A stretch of 64,000 bases of DNA, taken from Massariosphaeria phaeospora (lineage: Eukaryota > Ascomycota > Dothideomycetes > Pleosporales). The stretch spans positions 237,047 to 301,046 of the forward strand of contig JAADJZ010000039.1 of assembly GCA_011032825.1 (NCBI GenBank), read 5' to 3'. This document shows positions 54,317 to 64,000 of the stretch, piece after piece (the stretch's first letter is position 1; each line of letters starts with the position of its first letter). The position numbers were made by a program, and so were the translations under genes. The notes below the pieces were generated by a model. It made no database searches, was not told the origin of the DNA, and saw only the letters and a program-made list of their open reading frames with translations.

Positions 54317-55536
54317 GGAGGGGAATGGGAGAGCGGTTTCTTCTCGTTTTGATACTGGAAAATTACAACTGAACAACCACACTATCTGGCTCTGAGAGAC
54401 TAGATGTTGTCTGCTGCCACCTAGCGTCCTCACGCAATAACTGGCAGTTTCCCATAGTGTTTGGGCGCTCACGCCTTTCGAAAGGGCTTGCTGAGCCGCA
54501 GAACTCGTTGAAGTTAGCGGAGTCTTTGTCGGAGTCTGTGTTTTACCAACATACGCACGCAGAGCGTGCACCCGCGTCTGGCCGAATGTGTCTATTACGT
54601 TTAACGTGATTTAAATTTGATTGATATCATCTACTTCAACTCAAATTGATCAGTATTTGATTGATGCCATCTACTGCATACACAATATACATATATAAAC
54701 AAATCTGAATCTTGCTAACTTTCCGTTACTAACTTTCTAAATGACATACTTCTCCTAAAAGTTTCCACAGAGTCTAACCTCATACCTCACTCTCATTTTA
54801 CCGCGTTGATTTCTCGCCACATCGATATGAGACTGGTGCGAGGATAATCTGTTCTTTCCATTAATATCTTACGAACTGCATATCTACTACTCTTCGCATC
54901 TACCGCTTTTTACATCTTCCTCGCATCTATTCTCCAACATGCCTTTTTCCTTATTTCCAATTAACTACCCGCCCCCGCGCACCCACTTTTCGTGACTGAA
55001 CCCAACCAACAAAGACGAGCTCCGTTTGTTCGCACACACAATGTCACAACTTGATCATCCATCCCGGTTCGGTTTGCATCGCGGCATTGTGCATGCGAGA
55101 CGCCGTCTTGGGCGTCGCTACTCTCTAGCCATCTATCTGGTTGGGTTGTTATTAGAGTGTAGGGGGTGGGAGGTGAAGTGTTTGGAGACTGTTTGTTGTG
55201 GTGAGTTTGATTTTGCCCGCGAATGGGCTAGTTAGTGGCGTAGACGTTGCGTTGTGACGTTGGCTGTGCATTTTTTTGCGGTGCTAGTAGGTGTTGGATG
55301 AGTCTTGTATGATTGCTAATGGACTATGGCTGCGGATGGAGGTCATTAGTCGAGATAGCATTCTTCCCCGCTTCCAATGCGCACATCCGGGTAGATCCAA
55401 TCATACTTCCATACCCTCTTACCTCTACAGGCCCTGCTTAGACATACTGGGTATACTGGATACAGGATAGCTTTGTGAAGATAGAGGCAAGGTAGCTACC
55501 TATTGCTGGAAAATCCTATACAGTCAAGAGGATTGT
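54317..55536. other. Intergenic region
   Basis: About 1.2 kb containing the 3' flanks of two convergent genes. A repeated TTTGATTGAT..CATCTACT motif occurs at about 54615-54634 and 54656-54675. One small plus-strand frame (55026-55235) has a CT-rich leader but no motif; I do not call it. Confidence 0.5.
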
Positions 55537-56724
55537 CTAGCTTATTAACGGCTTCTGCCCATACTCGAGCATCCACCAGCCAGTCCGCGGCTGCACCGTG
55601 GTCCCCTTGCCCTTCTCCCCCTCTACATCACCATCACCACCACTCACGCTCATTCCCACGCTGCCAGCGATAACCCTCGTGTCGTACTCGATACCTCGCT
55701 CCAACGCCTTGACAACAACCGGGACCTCGACGAGGCCGCTCGGGATACCGCTGCTCTGCGAAACGATCGGGTACGTCACGCCATCCAGCTCGTACGTCTT
55801 CTTCGTGTGCCATATGCCGGTATGGTGCCTTATGCGCTGCCCCCCGTCATTCCAGAACGCGAACGCGGTGATCCAGCCCGTGTAGGTGCACCTATCGCCA
55901 CTGCCTCGCTCGGCTTCCGCGTGCACGACGTGCATCCAGAAGGACTTCAGGTCTTCGGAGTCGGGGTTCTTGAACGTCTCGACGCAGCGCTTGGCAATGG
56001 GAAGCAGCAGTTGGAGCCACTCGGTGGGCTGCTCGCCATACAGCTTCAGGCGGTCCAGCCGCACGACGATCTTCTCCCAGTCCGTGACGTCGCCGAGAAG
56101 CGTCACCGAGGGCAGGCCACAGCCCGTCGTGCACTCGTAGTTGAAGTACTTCTGCATAGTGGCCATCATGACCATGCTGGCCACCGCCACGTCGTTGTCG
56201 GTCGTTGTGGAAAAATCCGGAACTAGCCAGTTGCGGAACTCGGCGTCGACGAGGTGTTCTTCGACGACGGCGCTGAACATCCGCGATACCTTGTCCACTT
56301 GCAGGCTTTCCAATGAGCCCGCAACTATACCGAGATCAATGAGTTTTTTGCCTTCGTGCTTGACGAACTGCGAGCGTAATTCCTCGGCATGGCCGTTGAC
56401 GTAGAAGCTAAACTGAGTGAGGATGGCGAGCCAGAGGTCGTCGGGCCGCAGCACGAGATGCAGGTCCTGCTGGAAGGCGCGGATGATGCCGTCCGCGAAG
56501 CCGTTATTGTACGAGACCACTTGTGCGGCGCTGTCAATGCGGACGTCGTAGCAGGACGAGTGCATGATGGGTTTGATATGTCGCCCATAGAATCGGTGGG
56601 CTTCATTGTAGTCTTCGTCACTTTCGTACCTGCTGTTGCGGTAAAGCAGGTCCTGGGCGGATACGGCGAGTGTGTCGGCGTTCTTGCCGACGACGTCGGG
56701 CGAGGGGCGGATAGTAACTGGCAT
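55537..56724 (-). CDS. DUF4419-family protein
   Basis: Single exon on the minus strand. The Met at 56724 (MPVTIRPSPDVVGKN, 395 aa) is preferred over the frame's first Met at 56880 because a TATATAAA element (56821-56828) lies between them. The family's hallmarks are clear: RPDDLWLAILTQFSFYVNGHAEELR, a VKHEGKK loop, PDFSTTT, the LPSVTLLGDVTDWEKIVVRLDRL block, TEWLQLLLPI, FW near DLKSFW and YTGWITAFAFWND. DUF4419 proteins are widespread in fungi and have no established biochemical role. No signal peptide or membrane span. It is the last intact gene before the AT-rich repeats at 56.9 kb. Confidence 0.9.
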   Translation of the reverse strand: MPVTIRPSPDVVGKNADTLAVSAQDLLYRNSRYESDEDYNEAHRFYGRHIKPIMHSSCYDVRIDSAAQVVSYNNGFADGIIRAFQQDLHLVLRPDDLWLAILTQFSFYVNGHAEELRSQFVKHEGKKLIDLGIVAGSLESLQVDKVSRMFSAVVEEHLVDAEFRNWLVPDFSTTTDNDVAVASMVMMATMQKYFNYECTTGCGLPSVTLLGDVTDWEKIVVRLDRLKLYGEQPTEWLQLLLPIAKRCVETFKNPDSEDLKSFWMHVVHAEAERGSGDRCTYTGWITAFAFWNDGGQRIRHHTGIWHTKKTYELDGVTYPIVSQSSGIPSGLVEVPVVVKALERGIEYDTRVIAGSVGMSVSGGDGDVEGEKGKGTTVQPRTGWWMLEYGQKPLIS

Positions 56725-57135
56725 GGCGATAGCTTTGCTGATAGCTAGCTGTGGTGGTGTTTGTTTTCTGTCTGTCCTGGAAGTGGATGTGATAGCTGAT
56801 GTATAGCGGGGAGGAACGGATTTATATATGCGAAGTGACGCTGGGTAGCAATATGTAATTAGGCAACCACGGTGCCGCACCGCCCGCCTACCTTAGTTTC
56901 CGTGGATTGTGAACACTAAAACAGTATAAAAGAATCATGTTTGTGCGATAACAGTTAAAACACTTTTTCGCGTGTTTTCCGCGAATAGTACAAAGAAAAA
57001 ACTAAGTTAAATTTTAAAAGTGCTTAAAGTTGCTACTAGCAAACTCGTACTAACTAAATCTAGCAAAGTGCGCTAGCTAGCTAGCTAGCACTAATTTTTT
57101 TTATCTAAGCTACGTTTTGAACTTACAAACTACTA
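56725..57135. other. Promoter of the DUF4419 gene and sharp transition to AT-rich repeats
   Basis: TATATAAA (minus strand) at 56821-56828, then ordinary sequence to about 56900, after which composition becomes AT-rich with frequent TAG/CTA and retained GCGC. Confidence 0.6.
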
Positions 57136-57213
57136 ACGTACCTTACGAGTTCGCCGCCTACTGAATTTTACTAAGGAAAATCAATAATCTAGAGCTTAAT
57201 AACTCTTAACCTA
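57136..57213. repeat. Orphan pogo-type left terminal inverted repeat
   Basis: TA followed by ACGTACCTTACGAGTTCG, close to the left end of the 1864-bp pogo family, but with no matching body: another element begins 78 bases later. Confidence 0.5.
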
Positions 57214-58853
57214 ACGTAAACTACTAGTAACTCGGCTAAACTAGTAACCTAGCTAAAAAACGCCAAGACTACGAATACTAACTTGCTTCTACTATGCTTA
57301 CACCTACGAACGCGCAATTACGTAAACACAAAGGCAAACTCTTTTTTGCTTTTAAAGCTTTTAGAGCTAGCAAATTCTAAAGCTTTTGCGCAGCTACATA
57401 GTTTTTTACTGTTAATTACTGTTAACTTGCTAAACGCAATAAAGAAACACTTTTTAGCTTAAAAACTACGTTTACTCTCTGTAAGCTTACAAGCACTAAA
57501 AAAGAAACAATTGTCTAATACATTTTTAACTTTAACGCGCGAGAATTCGCGCTTTTTTTATCTAAAGTAGCTAATATAGCTAATAAACTGCTAGGCGAGC
57601 GTAGTAGCAGGCTAGTAAGCAAAAACTAGCTTGCGCGCTTCGTAACGCGTTTATCTAAGCTTAAAATAGCTTTTAATTGAGCCAAAAATAAGCAGAGAAT
57701 ACTCTAAGAGAATCTAGAGATAATTAGCGCGTAGTTTAAGCTAGTAAAAGACACTAAAGCTAAGTACAACGTTTACGACAACGACGTGCACAACTTTAAC
57801 AAAACTAGCTTTTAAATAAGCGTAATTAGCTCTATAAAAGTTGTTACAAGCTTTTAAAAACGTACTCAACCTAATTTTATTTAGCTAGGTAATTAAGAGT
57901 AGGTAACAGTTATCTAAAGCATTTGCGCTGCAAGGTACGCAATCTTGCTGTTTATTATCTACAAAAAGCGCGTTTACATTTTAGCATAGTACAAAAAAAA
58001 CTCTATACTTAGCAATTAAAAGCTTTTAGTTTTTAAAAACGGCTGAACAAACAACGCTTTTAGTTTTAAATAGTTAAAGCACTTTAACGCGCATACAAAA
58101 GCGCGTTAGGTAAAAAAGTATTAGCTACTTATTTTAAACAGCTATAAGAGCTACTAATCTTAGAATTTCAAAAACTATTGCTTTAAAAACAAGATTTTTA
58201 CGCTTTGCATGCTAGCTTATTTATTTTATATTCTTTAGCTGCTAGATGTAGTTTGCTTTTTGCTGCTAAAGCTAAAGTACTTTTAACGCGTTTGAGACTT
58301 AGCGCGCTAGCGCGTTTTTTATATTAACAAAAAAAGCTTTTTGCTAGCCTTTAAAAACGCGTTTTTTAAAGTGTTTACAACAAAAAACTGAAAAAAAGCT
58401 TTTAAAGTTTTAAAGCTAGTTTTTATTAACGCGCAAGTAGTTTTTAGTTGTTTTAAAGTACAGCTGCGTACCTCGCTACTACTTTTCGCACTAGAAACGC
58501 CGTAGCAGTCAAAGACTCTAAGCAATACACTTAAATTTAAATCGCAATCAAAGCTAGTACGCGATTTTATTACTAAATTGCTTACTTTAGCGCAGAGTAG
58601 CTTCTTTTAGCTTGTAAAAAGAGCTGAATTAATGCTGCATTAAAACGCGCTTAAGAACTACTATATCAAAAAGCTTAAAAATCAATTAGCAAAGATAACT
58701 AAGTAGAAATTGCGCAAACAGAAGCAGATTTAGCATAGCAGTACAATAGAGTATAGTAATAGATTAGCGCAAGTAGCTGCTAAAGCGTTTACAGCGCTTT
58801 AGCTATTAAAGAAAACGCGTAGTAGAAAAAGTTAAAAAAGAGCACAACTAGAG
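57214..58853 (+). mobile_element. Old pogo/Fot1-type copy, truncated at its 3' end, heavily RIP-mutated
   Basis: Starts ACGTAAACTACTAGTAAC after TA (57212-57213) and runs nearly parallel to the complete copy at 59023 for about 1640 bases. It stops at GAGCACAACTAG, where a MITE begins. Read on the plus strand it preserves transposase landmarks between stops: HNFNKTSF, LLILNSYKSY, and CMLAYLFYIL followed by LLDVVCF. The terminal roughly 200 bases are missing. Confidence 0.87.
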
Positions 58854-61020
58854 TAGTAAATAAGTATAAGTTAAGTTAAAGTTAAGTTAGCTTATGTAAA
58901 ACTCTAGTGCTAACTTAACTTATACCTACGCTAAAACGTTTTAGCGTAAGTATAAGTTGAGTTAGCATCGACTTCTACAATTTTGTATTTTAATATATTT
59001 TTTTTTATAATTATAACAGCTAACGTAAACTACTAGTAACTCGGCCAAACTAGTAACCTAGCTAAAAACCGCTAAAACTACGAACACTAACCTGCTTCTA
59101 CTATGCTTACACCTACGAACGCGCAATTACGTAAATACAAAAGCAAACTTCTTTTTGCTCTTAAAGCTTTTAGAGCTAGTAAATTCTAAAGCTTCTGCGC
59201 AGCTGCACAGTCTTTTACTATTAATTACTATCGACTTGCTAAACGCGATAAAAAAACACTTTTTAGCCTAAAAACTACGTCTACTCTTCGTAAGCTTACA
59301 AGTACCAAAGAAAAAACGATTGTCTAATACATTCTTGACTTTAACGCGCGAGAATTCGCGCTTCTTCTATCTAAAGTAGCTAATATAGCTAATAAACTGC
59401 TAGGCAAGCGTAGTAGCAAGCTAGTAAGCAAGAACTAGCCTGCGCGCTTCGTAACGCGTTTATCTAAGCTCAAAATAGCTTTTAATTGAGCTAAAAATAG
59501 GCAGAGAATACTCCAAAAGAATCTAGAGATAATTAGCGCGTAGTTCAAGCTAGTAAAAGATACTAAAGCTAAGTACGGCGTTTACAACGACGACGTGCAC
59601 AACTTTAACAAAACTAGCTTCTAGATAGGCGTAATTGGCTCTATAAAAGTTGTTACAGGCTTTTAAAAACGTACTCAACTTAATCTTATCTAGCTAGGCA
59701 ATTGAGAGTAGGTAATAGTTATTCAAAGCATTTGCGCCGCAAGGTACGCGATTCTGCTGTTTATTATCTACAAAAAGCGCGTTTACATTTTAGCATAGTA
59801 CGAGGAGAACTTTATACCTAGCAATTAGAAGCTCTTAGTTTTTAAAAACAGCTAGACAAACAACGCTTTTAGTTTTAAATAGTTAAAGTACTTTGACGCG
59901 CATACAAAGGCGCGTTAGGTAAAGAAGTATTAGCTGCTTATTTTAGACGGCCATAAGAGCTACTAATTTTAGAATTTCAAAAACTATTGCCTTAAGAACA
60001 AGATTCTTACGCTTTGCATGCTAGCTTATTTATTTTATATTCTTTAGCTGCTAGATGTAGTTTGCTTTTTGCTGCTAAAGCTAAAGTACTCTCAACGCGT
60101 TTGAGACTTAGCGCGCCGGCGCGTTTTCTATATTAACAAAAAAAGCTTCCTGCTAGCCTTTAAAAACGCGTTTTTTAAAGTGTTTACAACAAAGAACTGC
60201 AAAAAAGCCTTTAAAGCTTTAAAGCTAGTTTTTATTAACGCGCAAGTAGTTCTTGGTTGTTTTAAAGTACGGCTGCGTACCTCGCTACTACTTTTCGCAC
60301 TAGAAACGCCGTAGCAGTCAAAGACTCTAAGCAATACACTTGAATTTAGATCGCAATTAAAGCTAGTACGCGATTCTATTACTAGATCGCTTACTTTAGC
60401 GCAGAGTAGCTTCTCTTAGCTTGTAAAAGGAGCTGAATTAATGCTGCATTAGAACGCGCTTAAGGACTACCGTATTAAGAAGCTTAAAAATCAATTAGCA
60501 AAGATAACCAAGCAGAAATTGCGCAAACGGAAGCGGATTCAACATGGCGGTACAATAGAGTATAGTAATAGATTAGCGCAAGTAGCTGCTAAAGCGTCTA
60601 CAGCGCTTTAGCTATTAAAGAAAGCGCGTAGTAAAAAGAGTTAAAAAAGAGCACAACTAGCTCTACGGCGCTGTAGAAACTGTAGTAATACAAAGCACAA
60701 TGCCCAAACCTGCTAAAAGAATACAGAAAAAGCTTTTAAATCTAAAGCTAGCACGACGTACGCAGGTTCCTTGTTCGATAGCAATTAATTTAATATTCTT
60801 TGAGATAAGTTGGTTGTGCCAAGCATTTTTGGCCGGGTTACTAGTTTAGCTAGGTTACTAGTAGTTTACGTTAGTTATAATAGGTTTATTAACCTAAAAG
60901 TAGTACCTATAACTCAACTTTAACCTACGCTTTAATTACTCTAACTTAACTTTAACTTTAGGTCTATGCGACTCTAACTTAACTTATACTCAACGATAAG
61001 TACTTTCTACTTATTCGCTA
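58854..61020. mobile_element. MITE copy 1 (about 316 bp), split by an inserted pogo element
   Basis: Two arms, 58854-59022 and 60872-61020, together match the uninterrupted sequence at 61285-61601. Ends are TAGTAAATAAGTA and, inverted, TAGCGAATAAGTA. The interior includes a palindrome CGCTAAAACGTTTTAGCG. No coding capacity. The element abuts the truncated pogo copy upstream. Confidence 0.85.
59023..60871 (+). mobile_element. Complete pogo/Fot1-type copy, 1849 bp, RIP-mutated, inside MITE copy 1
   Basis: Starts ACGTAAACTACTAGTAACTC and ends with the inverse, flanked by TA at 59021-59022 and 60872-60873. MITE copy 2 shows the same site with a single TA (61453-61454), giving an empty-site reference. 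The plus strand carries the remains of a transposase (FNARE..LLLS, HNFNKTSF, CMLAYLF). It retains more G and C than the older copy at 57214. All frames contain stops. Confidence 0.92.
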
Positions 61021-61284
61021 GCGTAGCAGTATTTACAGCGTCTTAAAAGCTAGCTGCTCTAATTACTAGCATTACTACAAGCTTTTTTTTTGCTTTTTTT
61101 TTATTACTGCGCGTTTTAAACGCTTTAAAAGCTGTTAAGCGCACGCTTTTTTTTTAACTATAAAAGTACTTTTCTACTACATACGCTTTCTTTTGTGCAA
61201 TTTTTATTACAAAAAAGCTTTGTTAGTAGCTTAAAGTTTAGCAACTTAGTTGCGTAGTAGTAGCATAGAAGCTGCTACATAAAG

Positions 61285-61601
61285 TAGTAAATAAGTATAA
61301 ATTAAGTTAAAGTTAAGTTAGCTTACGTAAGACTCTAGTGCTAACTTAATTTATATCTACGCTAAAACGTTTTAGCGTAGGTATAAGTTGAGTTAGCACA
61401 AACCTCTACAATTCTATATTTTAATATATTTTCTTTTTATAATTATAACAGCTAGTTATAATAGATTTATTAACTTAAAAGTAGTACCTATAACTTAACT
61501 TTAACCTACGCTTTAATTACTTTAACTTAATTTTAACTTTAGGTTTGTGCGACTCTAACTCAACTTATACTCAACAATAAGTACTTTTTACTTATTCGCT
61601 A
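61285..61601. mobile_element. MITE copy 2, uninterrupted, 317 bp
   Basis: Nearly identical to the joined arms of MITE copy 1, with the same 13-base imperfect inverted repeats at its ends and the central palindrome. Its intact AACAGCTAGTTATAAT centre marks the empty insertion site for the pogo element in copy 1. Confidence 0.85.
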
Positions 61602-61675
61602 GCGTACTGCTACATACTTCGCGCTTTTAAAAAGCTTTGCAAAAGCATTAACTATTAAAGTAAAAAAGCTATTTA

Positions 61676-63539
61676 ACGTACTTTACGGGTTCGTGCACTA
61701 CACAGGTTCGTGCACTACTTTTGCCAAGCTTCTACCAACTCAACTTCTATACGTAATGCCTTAACAACAACACCAAATAGAGCTTTCTAATAAGCGTTAG
61801 ATACAAACTGCTCTTTAGGCTTTTAAACAAAACGCGACACTTTTCTTGCAACGCGCTGCAGCTATCTACAAAGTTACTTATACAACACTAAGCTACTAAC
61901 GCGCAAAATAAACTCTACAAGCAAATCGCTAGCCGAAATTAAAGAATCTAACAAAGACTAAAGAGGTCGTAGTTGTTGAGCATATACTTAACTTTATTTT
62001 GCGCGAATTCTTTTTTAGGCTCGCAGCTGTAGCTGATATAGCCAATTCTTTACGCGCAAAGCGCAATCTAGGCTAGGTTAGCTTAAACTAGCTTAGTACG
62101 TAGGTCATGCACCGCTTTAAGTTTACAATAAAGTTTAATCGCAAGTACAATTACAAAAGAGCACTTTGCGAGAATCTTAAAGTTATCTAAAGCTAGTTTC
62201 GCCTAGTAGCTAACATAAAAGCTAAGTACGGTATCTAGAATAAAAACACGTACAACTTCGACAAAACAGGCTTTATAATAGGCTAGATATTAACTAAAGC
62301 AGTTGTTACAGCTTTAGAGAAACGAGAAAGGCTAAAGGCAATACAGCAAAGCAATAAAAAGTAAACAACAGTCATCCAAAGCATTAACGCAACAAAGTAG
62401 GCTATTCTACTTTTTATTATTTTTAAAAGCTGCTACTACCTCTTTGCCTAGTACAAGAAAAAGAATCTGCTTTAGAACTAGGTTATTGCAGTCTCTAAGA
62501 AAAGCTAAACAACAAATAAGCTTAGCTTGCAGTAGTTAAAGCACTTTGATAAGTATACAAAGAAAAGAGTAGTTAGCAGCTACTAACTACTCGCAATTGA
62601 CGGCTATAAAAGCTATAACTCGCTCGCATTCTAGCAATACTGCAAAGAGAACAAGATTATTACTATTTGTATGCTTTCGCACTTATCGCACCTCTTGCAG
62701 CTTTTTAATGTAAGTTGTTTTGCTCTTTTAAAAAAAGCGTACGGGCGCCAAGCCGAAAATCTTATGCGCAACTAAATTACTTACATTACAAAACTTAAGT
62801 TCTTACTATGCTTTATACGCGCCTATAATGCTGCAATTACTAGAAGTAATATCTAAAAAGAGTTTCGAGGCGCTGGATTGGTTCTATTTGACCTAGAACG
62901 GGTTATAACAGCTCTTGACGTCCGGTTGCGTACTCTATTACTACTACTACCTATCAACAACGAGCCCTAGCAGTCGCAAACTCTAAGCAATACTTTTAAA
63001 CTAGGGTCGCAATTGACGCTTGTAAAAGCAAGAATTTAGAAGCATATAGATAGCTTACTAACGTCTATAGTAGAAGCCTTTAAGAAAGTTTTAAAGAAAG
63101 CAGCTATTATCGCGCACAAGCTAGTGTTGGCGCAACGGAAAATAGCTAAGCTGAAAGTAGCAAATAAAGCCGCTACGCGACGTAAATCGCATAAAAGAAA
63201 GCAAGTTTAGGCAGAAAGAACTTTGACAGTTGAGAATAGAGCTCGTCTAACTGCTCTAAAGAAGTTTGAAGCGCGTAGTAATAAGAAAAAGCTAAAAACG
63301 CAGGTGCGCGCTAAAGCAGGTGAACTATCTCAAAAGCAGTGTGAATAGTGCAATTAAACTAGGCATAACGCGCGTACGTGTAAGCAAGCAGTAAAAGTAA
63401 ATTCTAAATAATATCTCGTGTTATATTGCTCTATACAAGGCTAAAGTAAGCTGTTTTGCGCTAGAATAAAGTGGTTTTGGTAAGAGCTTGGCAAAAGTAG
63501 TGCACGAACCTGTGTAGTGCACGAACTCGTAAAGTACGT
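61676..63539 (+). mobile_element. Pogo/Fot1-type transposon, 1864 bp, RIP-degraded sibling of the 33.9-kb copy
   Basis: Starts ACGTACTTTACGGGTTCGTG and ends with its inverse, flanked by TA at 61674-61675 and 63540-63541. Length is identical to the element at 33905-35768, which lies in the opposite orientation. The plus strand preserves transposase motifs broken by stops: YNFDKTGFIIG (about 62254), LLAIDGYKSYN (about 62590) and MLSHLSHLLQ (about 62670). Confidence 0.93.
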
Positions 63540-63541
63540 TA

Positions 63542-64000
63542 CATACTTTTAAATTTTCTTTTAAATTAGCGTTAATTGTAACTTAAATTTTAAAGTATAG
63601 CTTAAAGTTTAAAACTACTAAAAACTGTTTTTTATAGTAAGTAATAGTAGAGTGCAAAGCTATACGTTAAGCTTCAAAATTACTACTTTTAAGTTAAACA
63701 AAACTAATCTAGCACTTTAAAAGCTTTTTTAGAAATTATTTTTTGTAATAAAAACATTGTAAGCGCTAATAAAGTATAGCAAAAACTTAAGTTTAGTAAT
63801 GTAGTTAATGCGATTGCGTATTAGATTTTTAGCTTAGCAGCTGTACGCTTTTTTGAAAGCGCAAAATAGCTATTTGCTCTTTGTAGTAAGCTTTTAGCAA
63901 TTAAGCTGTGTTTAAGCTTAAAATAAAATTTCTTTAGAAAGTATAGTAATTAACGTTAAAAGTACTAGCAGCAACTTAATAGCTTTAGAATTAGCTAGAA
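63542..64000 (-). mobile_element. AT-rich pogo-type fragments at the window edge
   Basis: About 63760-63880 matches, on the minus strand, the transposase segment found at 34640-34740 in the 33.9-kb copy. About 63930-64000 instead resembles 5990-6055 near the 5' end of the element at 4361-6207. This may be an internally deleted or chimeric element; it continues past the window. Confidence 0.5.

Noticed and set aside
56725..56880. 52-residue N-terminal extension of the DUF4419 protein
   Set aside because: A TATATAAA element lies inside it, and the downstream start precedes the conserved region directly.
58319..58525. Minus-strand 68-codon frame, with a near-identical counterpart at 60128-60334
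   Set aside because: It is antisense to the pogo transposase remnant in both copies; conservation comes from the shared transposon, not from a gene.

Overview
The window looks like a chromosome segment from a filamentous ascomycete, most likely a Pezizomycotina plant- or litter-associated fungus such as a Dothideomycete. The genes carry short introns (47-169 bp) with GTRNGT donors. Protein families are fungal: DUR3 urea permease, GID2/RMD5, STB6-like, PTH11-type rhodopsin domain, 2EXR/DUF7730 and DUF4419. Repeats carry the C-to-T/G-to-A decay of repeat-induced point mutation (RIP). No species is assigned.

Layout. Bases 1-6750 and 56.9-64.0 kb are AT-rich, stop-riddled transposon graveyards: a minus-strand Ty3/gypsy polyprotein and several pogo/Fot1-type Tc1-mariner elements with precise terminal inverted repeats (TIRs) and TA duplications, some nested inside a roughly 316-bp MITE. 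Between them lies a roughly 50-kb gene block of balanced composition. It is interrupted at 14.26-18.16 kb by a three-level nest (MITE-like shell > Tc1/mariner > pogo) and at 33.9-35.8 kb by a 1864-bp pogo element whose equally long sibling sits at 61.7-63.5 kb.

Genes in order: secreted S1/P1 nuclease (8.7 kb, +); large membrane glycoprotein (10.4, +); extradiol dioxygenase-like VOC enzyme (12.7, +); the transposon nest; O-methyltransferase (18.3, +); concentrative nucleoside transporter (21.6, +); rhodopsin-domain membrane protein (24.6, +); DUR3-type urea/polyamine symporter (28.5, +); a frame-disrupted 2EXR/DUF7730 gene (32.0, +); single-pass apple-like protein (36.4, -); Ser/Thr-rich single-pass protein (38.7, +); SPRY protein (40.5, -); small secreted Cys protein (42.4, +); metallo-beta-lactamase-fold protein (43.2, +); GID2/RMD5 E3 ligase subunit (45.2, -) divergent from an STB6-like protein (47.2, +); basic hypothetical protein with an N-terminal nonsense codon (50.7, -); APH-family kinase-like protein (52.4, +); DUF4419 protein (55.5, -).

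There is no single operon-like system. Uptake of nitrogen sources (nuclease, nucleoside transporter, urea permease) and aromatic chemistry (dioxygenase, O-methyltransferase) are recurring themes, but any shared pathway is inference. The strongest special signals are the transposon stratigraphy, including an empty-site/filled-site pair and a Trp-codon-only amber pattern suggesting strand-coherent light RIP, and a 16-bp tandem duplication that breaks the frame of the 2EXR gene. Splice sites were placed by eye from consensus and family alignment, with no transcript support.
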